DNA from: a virus
Length of the DNA stretch: 20,946 bases
Strand: one strand, 5' to 3'
Virus record (IMG/VR): IMGVR_UViG_3300042731_006779
Coordinates: 1-20,946 of that record
Each line of letters begins with the position of its first letter. Position 1 is the stretch's first letter. A program made the translations under genes and the position numbers. Below the pieces are notes generated by a model. It saw only the letters and a program-made list of their open reading frames with translations, searched no databases and was not told the DNA's origin. Positions 5,393-11,930 of the stretch are shown here, one piece after another.

Positions 5393-5462
5393 TTTTCGAA
5401 ACGCTCCGGCAGGAAGGACGGGGCGTCCGTCGGAAGGTGGTTGACCGGCGCTGATGAGAAAG
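5393..5462 (+). ncRNA. type II hammerhead self-cleaving ribozyme
   Basis: All core elements are present in the permuted type II order. Stem II 5' strand TTTTC (5393-5397); GAAA (5398-5401); stem III CGCTCC (5402-5407) with GGGGCG (5420-5425), one G-U, 12-nt loop; cleavage triplet GTC (5425-5427); stem I CGTCGG (5428-5433) with CCGGCG (5445-5450), one G-U, 11-nt loop; CTGATGA (5451-5457); stem II 3' strand GAAAG (5458-5462). The last A of GAAA pairs with T5426 as in known hammerheads. Predicted cleavage is after C5427. The gene at 5105 ends just upstream and the STAS gene starts 65 bases downstream, so the ribozyme would split their shared transcript. Stem II is short and A/U-rich, which could make activity conditional. 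Confidence 0.85.
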
Positions 5463-5467
5463 ACCAA

Positions 5468-5511
5468 TTCCCTTTAGCCCCCTTAGCGGGGGGCAATTTA
5501 AAAAAAGGGAA
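5468..5511 (+). repeat. GC-rich hairpin in leader of STAS gene
   Basis: The outer arms TTCCCTTT (5468-5475) and AAAGGGAA (5504-5511) enclose an inner stem GCCCCC (5477-5482) with GGGGGC (5489-5494). It lies between the ribozyme and the ribosome site of the STAS gene; no T-tract follows. It may protect the cleaved 5' end or affect translation. Confidence 0.7.
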
Positions 5512-5526
5512 AAAAGGGGATTAAAA

Positions 5527-5829
5527 ATGAAAAATCAGGAAATAATTTTAATACAAAAACATGGGAAAAAACAAGTAATTTTTACAGAAGAAATTAGGTT
5601 TGAGAGAATTAAAAAACTACAATGGCAGCTTGACAGAATAGAAAATTATAGTCATCTGGAATTAGATTTCAGGCTAACAGAAGACGCGCACGTATCGTTA
5701 GTCGGGTTATTGTTAGATCTTAAAAGCCGCCTTGAAAAAGCAGGGAAGACATTTGTAATAAAAGTTTCGGAACAAATTAAGAAGATACTTCGAAATTTAA
5801 AGATGCTTGAATATTTTAAATTAGCATAA
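5527..5829 (+). CDS. STAS-domain protein
   Basis: This 100-residue protein matches the STAS (anti-sigma factor antagonist, SpoIIAA-like) pattern: an N-terminal beta part, then LELDFRLTEDAHVSLVGLLLDLKSRLEKAGKTFVIKVSEQIKKILRNLKMLEYFKL, i.e. strand, the D-x-S turn region (DAHVS near residues 53-57), helix, strand, helix and the final GL-x-x-x-F-like end. STAS proteins bind anti-sigma kinases or act as small signalling or scaffold modules, and the serine is the usual phosphorylation site. A solo STAS gene in a phage is unusual. It is preceded by AAGGGG and ATG, and by the hammerhead and GC-rich hairpin in its leader. Its TAA overlaps the ATG of the next gene. The length fits a minimal STAS domain. 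Confidence 0.6.
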   Translation: MKNQEIILIQKHGKKQVIFTEEIRFERIKKLQWQLDRIENYSHLELDFRLTEDAHVSLVGLLLDLKSRLEKAGKTFVIKVSEQIKKILRNLKMLEYFKLA

Positions 5830-6146
5830 TGGACATAATGGATGGGATAATTCGAATGAACAAAAGAATTAAAAAAAATATAAATGTTGTAGCAGAACAA
5901 CTCGGGGGAAGCTACAACGAGATAAAAAATTTAGCTTTTCAGGTCGTTGAAGAGCTAAGAAGAATGAAAGTTGACTATGCAACTCTTAGTCAACAAACTG
6001 ATAAAATGAAAAGTGATTTGATTGAATGTGCTTTAATCGAATCCAAAAAAAATTTTGATAAGTTTACTTCAAAATTTTTGACTAACCCTGAGTTTGCAAG
6101 ACTTTTTAAAATAAAAATATTTAATGAATTACAAAATTTCAATTAG
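5829..6146 (+). CDS. protein of unknown function, helical
   Basis: This 105-residue protein is mostly predicted helix with heptad-like hydrophobic spacing (LGGSYNEIKNLAFQVVEELRRM, YATLSQQTDKMKSDLIE). I recognise no domain. The TAATG overlap with the STAS gene implies coupled translation, and ATG codons at 5838 and 5856 are alternatives because no clear SD precedes 5829. Being cotranslated with the STAS protein, it could be its partner, but that is inference from position only. Confidence 0.55.
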   Translation: MDIMDGIIRMNKRIKKNINVVAEQLGGSYNEIKNLAFQVVEELRRMKVDYATLSQQTDKMKSDLIECALIESKKNFDKFTSKFLTNPEFARLFKIKIFNELQNFN

Positions 6147-6244
6147 AATTTTTGTTTTTTTCTTGTAATTTGAAACAGAAAAAACTAAAAATATAGTCTA
6201 GCTTTGGCGGGTTTAAGCTGACAGTCGGGAAAGACCGACGTTAA
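6147..6244 (+). other. structured leader upstream of the first tRNA-like element
   Basis: No ORF is visible. After a T-rich stretch the sequence has a hairpin AGCTT/AAGCT, then a GTCGG-GAAAGA-CCGAC hairpin ending at 6239. GACGTTAA occurs at 6237-6244, immediately before the tRNA-like acceptor strand, and again at 6266-6273 inside it. The segment could be a 5' leader or a remnant of a rearranged tRNA gene. Confidence 0.4.
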
Positions 6245-6353
6245 GGCAAAGTGGCGGAATTGGTAGACGTTAAAGTACAACGGGATAAGATTAACGGCGG
6301 CCCTAAGACACCCGGTAACGTTAATCATGAGGGTTCGAGTCCCTCCTTTGCCA
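6245..6353 (+). tRNA. tRNA-Leu-like element 1, non-canonical centre
   Basis: The outer parts are textbook: acceptor GGCAAAG (6245-6251) pairs perfectly with CTTTGCC (6346-6352) plus discriminator A; the D arm GGCGGAATTGGTAGACG has leucine-tRNA identity-like sequence; T arm GAGGG-TTCGAGT-CCCTC (6329-6345) is perfect. No CCA is encoded. Between D and T arms lie 58 nt (6271-6328), where about 31-34 are expected for a class II tRNA. No 5-bp/7-nt anticodon arm is evident there. Instead GATTAACG (6289-6296) is complementary to CGTTAATC (6319-6326), and TTAACG can also pair with CGTTAA at 6268-6273. I could not assign an anticodon. It may hold an intron-like insert, be a tRNA mimic, or be a decayed gene. 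Confidence 0.6.
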
Positions 6354-6374
6354 AATAATTAAAGGAGATTATAT

Positions 6375-6779
6375 ATGCGAACACAAGAGGAAATATTGAA
6401 TAGAATAAAAGAAAGGAAAAGTGTAGATTTTTTAGGATTCGAGGTATATGAATATATACTATATTTAACTTTTGAGAATGCTAAGCCATTTTTGAAAGAT
6501 GAAGTTAAAAAAAAGGATTGGGAACAAGAACAAAAAAAAGGAGTAGAAAAAATTAAAGCCTACATGAGTTTTGCATTTGAAAAAGCTTATAATCAACGTG
6601 GTATATCTTCCAATAGGAGCATAATTCACATACTTGCGTGGCTATGGCTGGATGATCACCCAATATATCCAAAAGTGGCGTATATGTATCAGCACGAATA
6701 CACGAATTATGGTTTAAATATTTTGAAATATATAAGTAAAGAATTAGGGATAAAAAATCAATATAATAAAATAGATTAA
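6375..6779 (+). CDS. conserved phage protein of unknown function
   Basis: This 134-residue protein has the look of a widespread phage family I recall without a known function: MRTQEEILNRIKERK at the start, DFLGFEVYEYILYL, AKPFLKDEV, KIKAYMSFAFEKA, RGISSNRSIIHILAWLWL. The invariant-looking parts are the AKPFLKD segment and the RGISSxRSIxHxxAWLWL segment near residues 75-92. It is probably soluble and helical. AAAGGAG precedes the ATG. It is enclosed by the two tRNA-like elements, so all three probably share one transcript. Confidence 0.7.
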   Translation: MRTQEEILNRIKERKSVDFLGFEVYEYILYLTFENAKPFLKDEVKKKDWEQEQKKGVEKIKAYMSFAFEKAYNQRGISSNRSIIHILAWLWLDDHPIYPKVAYMYQHEYTNYGLNILKYISKELGIKNQYNKID

Positions 6780-6783
6780 AAAA

Positions 6784-6922
6784 GACACGGTGGCGGAATT
6801 GGTAGACGCTAGCAAGTGAGTAGAATTGGCCGGACGTATCAATCACTATATTAACAATATATATTGAGCCGGAAGCTAAAACACTAAAAAACTAATTGCA
6901 GGTTCGAATCCTGCCCGTGTCA
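6784..6922 (+). tRNA. tRNA-Leu-like element 2, long central insertion
   Basis: Acceptor GACACGG (6784-6790) pairs perfectly with CCGTGTC (6915-6921), discriminator A6922; D arm GGCGGAATTGGTAGACGC is identical to element 1 except the last base; T arm GCAGG-TTCGAAT-CCTGC (6898-6914) is perfect. The space between D and T arms is 88 nt (6810-6897), over 50 more than a class II tRNA needs. Within it TAGC (6810-6813) can pair with GCTA (6875-6878), enclosing a long A/T-rich hairpin whose base is CCGG/CCGG and whose inner stems are TCAAT/ATTGA and TATATT/AATATA. No normal anticodon arm is visible. If TAGC/GCTA is part of the anticodon stem, the hairpin sits in the anticodon loop like an intron. Confidence 0.6.
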
Positions 6923-6944
6923 ATTTCGTAAAGGAGTAAATAAA

Positions 6945-7202
6945 ATGGAAAATTTAAAAGAATGTTATTTTTTAGTTTTAGAAGAAAATGAAATGTCACA
7001 CGACCTGGAATTTTCGTCAGGTCATAACGCAGAAGATGCGGAGAAAAAATATAGAAAACTTTACGAAATTGACGAAGAAGTAGATTTAATACTTTATAAT
7101 TTAAGCCAGAGCCAATATAATATTCTCAGCAAGACAGAAGATGATAACGGTTATAACGAAGACGTTTTTTTTGAGACTTTAGAGCAGGTAATGGAAAAAT
7201 AA
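6945..7202 (+). CDS. small acidic protein of unknown function
   Basis: This 85-residue acidic protein (many E and D, few K) begins after AAAGGAG with normal spacing. It has no recognised domain; the segment SGHNAEDAEKKYRKLYEIDEEVDLILYNL suggests a small alpha/beta fold. An acidic DNA-mimic-like composition is notable but not diagnostic. It is followed one base after its stop by the membrane protein gene. Confidence 0.55.
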   Translation: MENLKECYFLVLEENEMSHDLEFSSGHNAEDAEKKYRKLYEIDEEVDLILYNLSQSQYNILSKTEDDNGYNEDVFFETLEQVMEK

Positions 7203-7203
7203 T

Positions 7204-7386
7204 ATGGAAATAATTTTAAAAATTAGCGTAATATGTTTTATTATAAGTCTTTTATCTTTTTTTATAAGTTTAATCGTTGTCATATGGACAGAGATGGAAA
7301 ATTATGTTGCTATAAAAACGATGCTTACATCCTTAATTTTACTTTTCTTTTTTGCAATAACAGTTTCCATTTTGGGTGATTTATAA
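7204..7386 (+). CDS. two-span small membrane protein
   Basis: This 60-residue protein has two predicted transmembrane helices (about 4-27 and 39-57) with a short charged loop TEMENYVAIK between. It begins immediately after the stop of the preceding gene. No lysis (holin) neighbours are present, so a holin role is not supported; phage inner-membrane accessory proteins of this size are common and uncharacterised. Confidence 0.5.
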   Translation: MEIILKISVICFIISLLSFFISLIVVIWTEMENYVAIKTMLTSLILLFFFAITVSILGDL

Positions 7387-7387
7387 A

Positions 7388-8308
7388 ATGAAAATTAAAA
7401 ATCTTTTTATAAATAAAGTCAAGATAACGGCGGAAATGGTCGGGCAGGATTGCATAATAACAAACGATTCTGACACGCTGCGCAGGATGGAATATAATAA
7501 TCAGTATTGCGCAGAAGTTGGAATTGATGTAAAGCAAAGATCGGTTGTTCAGCTTCGTTATTTGTTTGCAGCTTTTCGACTAATAAAAGAAAATATGGGA
7601 GACGATCCGAATTTTAACACAATTGAAAAAGTTAAAGAGCAAGTAAAATTAGCAGCCCGGTTTGTTGATTCTTACTTTTATTATGACAATCAGGTTGTGA
7701 GAGAAAAATTTTTAATATTAAACGATAAATTTTTATTTATGCGGGATTACGGGTTGATAAACAAAAAACAATGTGATTCTTTAATAAATGATTTAAATCA
7801 AATAATTAAAAATGGTAAAACACTTAATATAAAAACAAAATCTTTGTCTTTTAAATATTTAGAGCATTACGAAGCTTGCAAGATTATTGATAGTATGCTT
7901 GAAGTTTGCTGCGAATTTTTACAATGCACACGGGAAGAGCTGGAAGAGACAATTAAACAAAGAGAAAAGAACCGGGATGTTTGTACAATCTGTGGAAAGA
8001 AAGCAACACAAAAACATCATAAGTTTTCACAGATGAAAGATAACATCGCGAAATACAGTAAAAAAGTTATAGATATGAATTTTAATCTTTTGCCCGTTTG
8101 CCATGATTGTCATAGCAGCCATGCAAGTCCGGAGTTATGCGCTCAATATATTTTAAAAGAAAGTGATTTTGATGAATTGATATTGCAGCAAGAAAATGCA
8201 TTAGAGATTATCAATTTTATAAAATCAGAAGACAAAAAAGAAAAATTATTGTCCAGGTTAAAAATAGGTAATGTAACAAAAATGTTTGATGGTGAGGTTC
8301 TAAAATGA
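7388..8308 (+). CDS. HNH-like zinc protein of phage replication region
   Basis: This 306-residue protein has a C-terminal zinc/HNH-like module: C199-x2-C202, QKHHKF (H210, H211), then an MNFNLLPVCHDCHSSH segment with a second CxxC and histidines. The HH, N and H residues match the beta-beta-alpha metal nuclease pattern, though this may be only a DNA-binding version. The N-terminal half (residues 1-70: ITNDSDTLRRMEYNNQY, KQRSVVQLRYLFAAFRLIKENMGDDPN) resembles proteins from phage recombination regions; I do not recall its name with confidence. I start it at ATG 7388, since GGGTGA is 8-14 nt upstream and the in-frame GTG at 7376 lies in the previous gene. It ends GEVLK and overlaps the next ORF by ATGA. 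Confidence 0.6.
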   Translation: MKIKNLFINKVKITAEMVGQDCIITNDSDTLRRMEYNNQYCAEVGIDVKQRSVVQLRYLFAAFRLIKENMGDDPNFNTIEKVKEQVKLAARFVDSYFYYDNQVVREKFLILNDKFLFMRDYGLINKKQCDSLINDLNQIIKNGKTLNIKTKSLSFKYLEHYEACKIIDSMLEVCCEFLQCTREELEETIKQREKNRDVCTICGKKATQKHHKFSQMKDNIAKYSKKVIDMNFNLLPVCHDCHSSHASPELCAQYILKESDFDELILQQENALEIINFIKSEDKKEKLLSRLKIGNVTKMFDGEVLK

Positions 8309-8382
8309 CAAATATTAGTTTTATAATTTTTTATTGCATATTTGTTTTTTTTATTATGTTTTTATTTTTTTTAAAAAAATGA
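8305..8382 (+). CDS. 25-residue single-span membrane peptide
   Basis: The ORF begins in an ATGA overlap with the previous stop, preceded by GAGGTT. The peptide is almost entirely one hydrophobic helix ending FLKK. It is followed by GAGGTATAAAAATG, the ribosome site of the next membrane peptide. Coding is supported by these junctions only. Confidence 0.4.
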   Translation: MTNISFIIFYCIFVFFIMFLFFLKK

Positions 8383-8391
8383 GGTATAAAA

Positions 8392-8565
8392 ATGAATAAA
8401 ATTAACTTTTTATTAAATTTTTTGTTAATTAAAATGTTTGCAATTTGTATTTTTGCAATATATTTTTACAGCAATAAAAATATATTTTTGTTTTTCATTA
8501 CTATTGCTATTTTTTTTATTGTATATTTTTTATGGTTATTTATAATTTTTAAATTTGATATGTGA
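8392..8565 (+). CDS. 57-residue two-span membrane protein
   Basis: This ORF starts at an ATG with the recurring GAGGTATAAAA ribosome site. It encodes two hydrophobic segments (about 5-26 and 31-53) separated by SNKN, with few charged residues. It ends 8 bases before the helicase ATG, and its final codons overlap the helicase ribosome site. It may be a phage membrane accessory; no family is recognised. Confidence 0.55.
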   Translation: MNKINFLLNFLLIKMFAICIFAIYFYSNKNIFLFFITIAIFFIVYFLWLFIIFKFDM

Positions 8566-8573
8566 GAGGGAAA

Positions 8574-9848
8574 ATGAATAATATTGAACCAGTTATATTG
8601 TCGCATATTCTACAGAACTGGCGGAAAAATATTGATAATATAATTTCGCTTAAACCAGAATATTTTTCAAAATGGGAAAACAAAATAATCCTGTTAGGAC
8701 TTAAAAAAATTATGGAAGAAAATCTGACATTCGATTTGCCAACTTTGCATTTAATTTGCTCCCAGATTAGCGATAAACTTGACGTTAAAGTAATTGCTAA
8801 TCTGTTCAAACCTGGAATTTCTTTTTCTATAAAAAAACATTTGTTTGAACTTAAAGAAAAATACAATAAAGAACAAATAAAATTAAACGCTCTTGATTTT
8901 GCAACATTGGCGGGGAGCGATGAACTTAAGAGCGTCGAGATTTTAAAGCTTATAGAAAACAAAGTGTTTGATTTAAGTAATCTAACTGAAGAAAAAGACG
9001 AAACTTTTGATTTAGAAAAAAGTTTCAATGATAAATTACATGCGTATGAAACTTGCATTCCAGATTTGAATAAAATGTCAAAAGGCGGATTTTTTAAAAA
9101 TGATTATAATATAATCGCAGCACGGCCGGGAATGGGAAAAACAACTTTTGCGTTGAACTGTTTGTTATTGAATGCCCGCAAGAATATTTTTTCTTTATTG
9201 TTAACAGCAGAGATGTCAGAGGAGCTGATATTATATAAGTTGTTTAACATAATAACCGGTATTGATTTTGATAAAATAAGAACTAAAAATTTAAATGAAA
9301 AAGAAAAGAACGAAATAAGAAAAGCGTATAACGAAATAAAAGAACTACCTTTAAAAATTAAGTATGCGACAACATTGTCCGAGGTTAAGAACACAATAAT
9401 TAAATATAATTATTCGTATAACGACGGGTTATGTTTTATCGATTATTTTCAACTCCTTAAAAATGACTTAATTAAAACTTATGATAAGTTGGAAAGATTC
9501 GAAGATATGAGCGGGCAATTATTAAAACTTGCAAATACAACAAATTTCAGTGTTAACGTGCTTGCACAATTATCACGGAAAATTGAAGAGAGAATTGATA
9601 AAACGCCGTTGATGTCCGACTTAAAACAGTGCGGCAAACTCGAACAGGATGCCGTCAATATATATGCGTTATATGCAGAGCAAGAAAAAATCTATTGTGG
9701 AGTTGAGGAGCGCAATTATGTCTTAGGGCTAAAACAACGCTTTGGGCAGCAATACGTAAAAGGGGAATTTATATTTAATAAGCCAGCTGGTTTAATATAC
9801 GGTATTGAAACCGGATCAAGAAAATTTAATGAGTGCAAAGAGGTATAA
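8574..9848 (+). CDS. dnaB: replicative DnaB-type DNA helicase
   Basis: This 424-residue protein is a hexameric RecA-fold helicase that unwinds DNA at the phage fork. Residues 1-100 are the helical N-terminal domain (EPVILSHILQNW at the start resembles the DnaB opening). The C-terminal domain shows Walker A ARPGMGKTT (183-191), the AEMSEE motif after the next strand, Walker B LCFIDYFQLL with D290, the LAQLSRKIE motif with the downstream DLKQCGKLEQDA that matches the DLR-SG-IEQDAD region, and the final GLKQRFGQ strand with the arginine finger-like R. I use ATG 8574 with GAGAGGG upstream rather than GTG 8562. The last codons KEV plus TAA form the ribosome site of the following gene. No separate DnaC-type loader is recognisable; the initiator-like protein may load it. 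Confidence 0.95.
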   Translation: MNNIEPVILSHILQNWRKNIDNIISLKPEYFSKWENKIILLGLKKIMEENLTFDLPTLHLICSQISDKLDVKVIANLFKPGISFSIKKHLFELKEKYNKEQIKLNALDFATLAGSDELKSVEILKLIENKVFDLSNLTEEKDETFDLEKSFNDKLHAYETCIPDLNKMSKGGFFKNDYNIIAARPGMGKTTFALNCLLLNARKNIFSLLLTAEMSEELILYKLFNIITGIDFDKIRTKNLNEKEKNEIRKAYNEIKELPLKIKYATTLSEVKNTIIKYNYSYNDGLCFIDYFQLLKNDLIKTYDKLERFEDMSGQLLKLANTTNFSVNVLAQLSRKIEERIDKTPLMSDLKQCGKLEQDAVNIYALYAEQEKIYCGVEERNYVLGLKQRFGQQYVKGEFIFNKPAGLIYGIETGSRKFNECKEV

Positions 9849-9849
9849 A

Positions 9850-10173
9850 ATGTTTTTAATAAAAATTGTTGTTAACGAGAAAAAAGCTTTTTTTGATGTT
9901 AAAAAATGTACAGACATCCAGGAGAGAGAAAAAGAATATGTAGTAAAAGTGGAAGGTTTCACAAAGAAGATTCCGTTAAACGGTATAAACAAAGTTAAAA
10001 CTAACAGTGTTTATACTTATCGTAACGTAGAAAATTTCGAAAATTTTGTTTTCTCAAAAACAGAAGAACAAGGAAAGAAAATATTAATAGATGCGTACTT
10101 TGCGCATTGCGATAAATATCGAAAAGCTTTTATGCAATTTAACAGATTGGTAAACGAATATGAAGAAAATTAA
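9850..10173 (+). CDS. protein of unknown function
   Basis: This 107-residue protein starts one base after the helicase stop, in the GAGGTATAAAATG arrangement, so it is translationally coupled to dnaB. The N-terminal 50 residues alternate strands (FLIKIVVNEKKAFFDVKK, EYVVKVEGFTKKIPL), the rest is helical. I do not recognise a family. Its coupling to the helicase suggests a replication accessory, by context only. The 3' end overlaps the next gene by 14 bases. Confidence 0.6.
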   Translation: MFLIKIVVNEKKAFFDVKKCTDIQEREKEYVVKVEGFTKKIPLNGINKVKTNSVYTYRNVENFENFVFSKTEEQGKKILIDAYFAHCDKYRKAFMQFNRLVNEYEEN

Positions 10174-10558
10174 AAAAATATTACAGAAAATGAAGGAAAA
10201 AAAATATATAAAAAATTTGGATAAAATTAAAGAAGACACTGCAAAACAGGTAAAAAAACAGCTTGAAAAAGAGTTCAAAGCGGAAAAAAAACGGATCGAA
10301 GAAATAAACAATACAAAAATAGCAGAGATGCAAGCAGAAGTAAATTTTTTGAATAAAGAAAATAGCAGACTGAATAAAAAATTAAACGAAATAAAAAATA
10401 TGAAAGTGTTTTATAGAAATAAAGCGCTTGAAATAAGAATGATGTTTAATAAAATAAAATACTGGGTGACTGAGCAACAGATGAACAAAACAGATTCTTT
10501 CCAATTTGCTTTGTCGCTTACAGACGATCTGCAAAAAATTGAAAAGGGGGAAAAATGA
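10160..10558 (+). CDS. coiled-coil protein of unknown function
   Basis: This 132-residue protein is highly charged (K and E rich). Residues 1-90 have heptad spacing over a long stretch (KKQLEKEFKAEKKRIEE, then IAEMQAEVNFLNKENSRL) consistent with a coiled coil. It overlaps both neighbours, by 14 bases upstream and 4 bases (ATGA) downstream, so it belongs to the same translational chain. No enzymatic motif is visible. Confidence 0.6.
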   Translation: MKKIKKILQKMKEKKYIKNLDKIKEDTAKQVKKQLEKEFKAEKKRIEEINNTKIAEMQAEVNFLNKENSRLNKKLNEIKNMKVFYRNKALEIRMMFNKIKYWVTEQQMNKTDSFQFALSLTDDLQKIEKGEK

Positions 10559-11172
10559 ACAAAAATGAATTAAATTTATTGTTAGAACATCACACTGAAT
10601 GGTTAGATGATGAAGGTGGGGAACGAGCTGACTTGTCCGGAGCAGACTTGTATAAAGCAGATTTGAGTGGGGTAAATTTGGGAATAGCTAACTTGGTCGG
10701 AGCTAACTTGAGTAAAGCTAACTTAGAACGAGCTAACTTAAGAGGAACTAACTTGAGTGGAGCTGACTTGGTCGAAGCTAACTTGAGTGAAGCTGACTTA
10801 GAACGAGCTAACTTGTCCGGAGCTAACTTGAGTGAAGCTGACTTGAGTGAAGCTGACTTGAGTGGAGCAGATTTGTTTGGAGCTAACTTGTCCGGAGCAG
10901 ACTTGAGTGGAGCTGAAATAACAGCACAACAACTGTTTTATGCAATTACTAATAAAACAAAATTGGATCATATTTTGCTAAAAGTAGAAGGTTCAAATTG
11001 TTTGTTTTGTGCGTATAATTTAGGGATAAAAATAGGATGTGTTTACGCAACGTTAGATTACTGGAAAAAAAATTATAAAGAAATTGCGGAAAAGAAAAAC
11101 ATTGGAAATAAAGGAATAAAGGAATATTTAAATTACATAAAAATATATGAACAATTGTTAAAAAAAGGATAG
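10555..11172 (+). CDS. pentapeptide-repeat protein
   Basis: This 205-residue protein contains about 20 consecutive A-[DN]-L-x-x repeats (residues about 23-123; for example GADLYKADLSGVNL, RANLRGTNLSGADL), the signature of the right-handed quadrilateral beta-helix. The N-terminal HHTEWLDDEGGERADL cap matches many phage pentapeptide proteins. After the repeats comes a unique C-terminal domain of about 80 residues with four cysteines (including LFCAYNLGIKIGC). Some family members mimic DNA and bind gyrase, but most have unknown roles, and nothing here shows a gyrase link. The repeat-coding DNA is itself repetitive (AGCTAACTTGAGTG-like units), so copy number may vary by slippage. ATGA overlap with the previous gene, SD AAGGGGG. 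Confidence 0.9.
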   Translation: MNKNELNLLLEHHTEWLDDEGGERADLSGADLYKADLSGVNLGIANLVGANLSKANLERANLRGTNLSGADLVEANLSEADLERANLSGANLSEADLSEADLSGADLFGANLSGADLSGAEITAQQLFYAITNKTKLDHILLKVEGSNCLFCAYNLGIKIGCVYATLDYWKKNYKEIAEKKNIGNKGIKEYLNYIKIYEQLLKKG

Positions 11173-11176
11173 CGGA

Positions 11177-11911
11177 ATGGAAGAAAAAAAGTATAAAATA
11201 TTAGGCGGAAAAGCGTACGGTAGTATCCCCCATCTAAGCGGAAGCCGTTTAGGTACAGCCGACAAAAAAGTAAATCCAGGACAAGAAAAAATTGCAACAG
11301 TAAAAACAAGAGATAAAAAAGACGTCGTAATTGTACAAGAAAAGTTAGATGGCTGTTGTTGCGCAGTTGTAAAACATCAGGGTGAATTGTGGGCTCTGAC
11401 CCGTTCCGGATATAATTGCATTGATTCTCTATATCCGCAACATCAATGGTTTGTTTCTTTTTTTTTAATGAATAAACATAGATTTGATTCATTGCTACAA
11501 GAGGGTGAAAGGGCTGTCGGAGAAAATTTATCAGTTGCGCATGGTACGCGTTATGCTTTACATCATGAACCTTTTGTGTTATTCGACATTGTAAAAGGAG
11601 TTGGAAAAGCCAGTCGGAGAATGCCGTTGCATTATTTGATTCGACGAAATAATGCAACGGCCGGGTTTATTCTGCCAAAAATTTTACATTACGCAAGGAG
11701 TGCCGTAGATGTAGAAACAATAAAAAATATTATTGATAAAGAAGGGTCCGGGCATGGAGCAATTGACCCAGTCGAGGGAGCAGTTTGGCGAGTTGAAAGG
11801 GAGCGCCAGGTTGATTTTTTATGTAAATATGTCAGATACGAAAAAATTGACGGGTTTTATTTACCCCAAAAAACTGGTGATTTGCCTGTTTGGAATAATA
11901 TGAAAAGATAA
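11177..11911 (+). CDS. RNA ligase (nucleotidyltransferase superfamily)
   Basis: This 244-residue protein has the ordered motifs of ATP-dependent RNA ligases: motif I EKLDG with the adenylated K56, an RSGYN segment, motif III GERAVGE, motif IIIa FVLFDI, motif IV EGAVWRVE with E200, and motif V FLCKYVR with K217. It lacks an OB domain; the short C-terminus ends soon after motif V, as in many phage RNA ligases. The expected reaction is ATP-dependent sealing of 3'-OH and 5'-phosphate RNA ends via lysyl-AMP. Phage RNA ligases classically repair host-cleaved tRNAs; a kinase/phosphatase partner is not seen here. The presence of a hammerhead and two odd tRNA-like genes in the same window makes RNA processing or repair a tempting theme, but hammerhead ends (2',3'-cyclic phosphate and 5'-OH) are not direct substrates. 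Confidence 0.85.
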   Translation: MEEKKYKILGGKAYGSIPHLSGSRLGTADKKVNPGQEKIATVKTRDKKDVVIVQEKLDGCCCAVVKHQGELWALTRSGYNCIDSLYPQHQWFVSFFLMNKHRFDSLLQEGERAVGENLSVAHGTRYALHHEPFVLFDIVKGVGKASRRMPLHYLIRRNNATAGFILPKILHYARSAVDVETIKNIIDKEGSGHGAIDPVEGAVWRVERERQVDFLCKYVRYEKIDGFYLPQKTGDLPVWNNMKR

Positions 11912-11930
11912 ATAAAAGAGGTGTTGGAAA

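Noticed and set aside
5630-5635. TTGACA within the STAS gene, and similar ones at about 15257 and 18228, as promoters
   Set aside because: They lie inside genes and have no TATAAT-like box at 16-18 nt.
6301-6317. Anticodon AAG (loop CTAAGAC) in tRNA-like element 1
   Set aside because: The flanking bases give only three pairs with two mismatches next to the loop, so no reliable anticodon can be assigned.
6810-6897. Group I intron in tRNA-Leu
   Set aside because: The insert is far too short for a group I core and none of its conserved segments are visible.
7204-7386. Holin
   Set aside because: Two membrane spans alone are not diagnostic, and no endolysin or other lysis gene is nearby.
8549-9058. 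Long minus-strand open frames opposite dnaB and other genes
   Set aside because: They have no ribosome sites and lie opposite clearly conserved genes; they are by-products of A/T-rich coding sequence.
10620-10920. Regular DNA repeats as a CRISPR array or iterons
   Set aside because: They are an in-frame pentapeptide-repeat coding region with 15-base periodicity.
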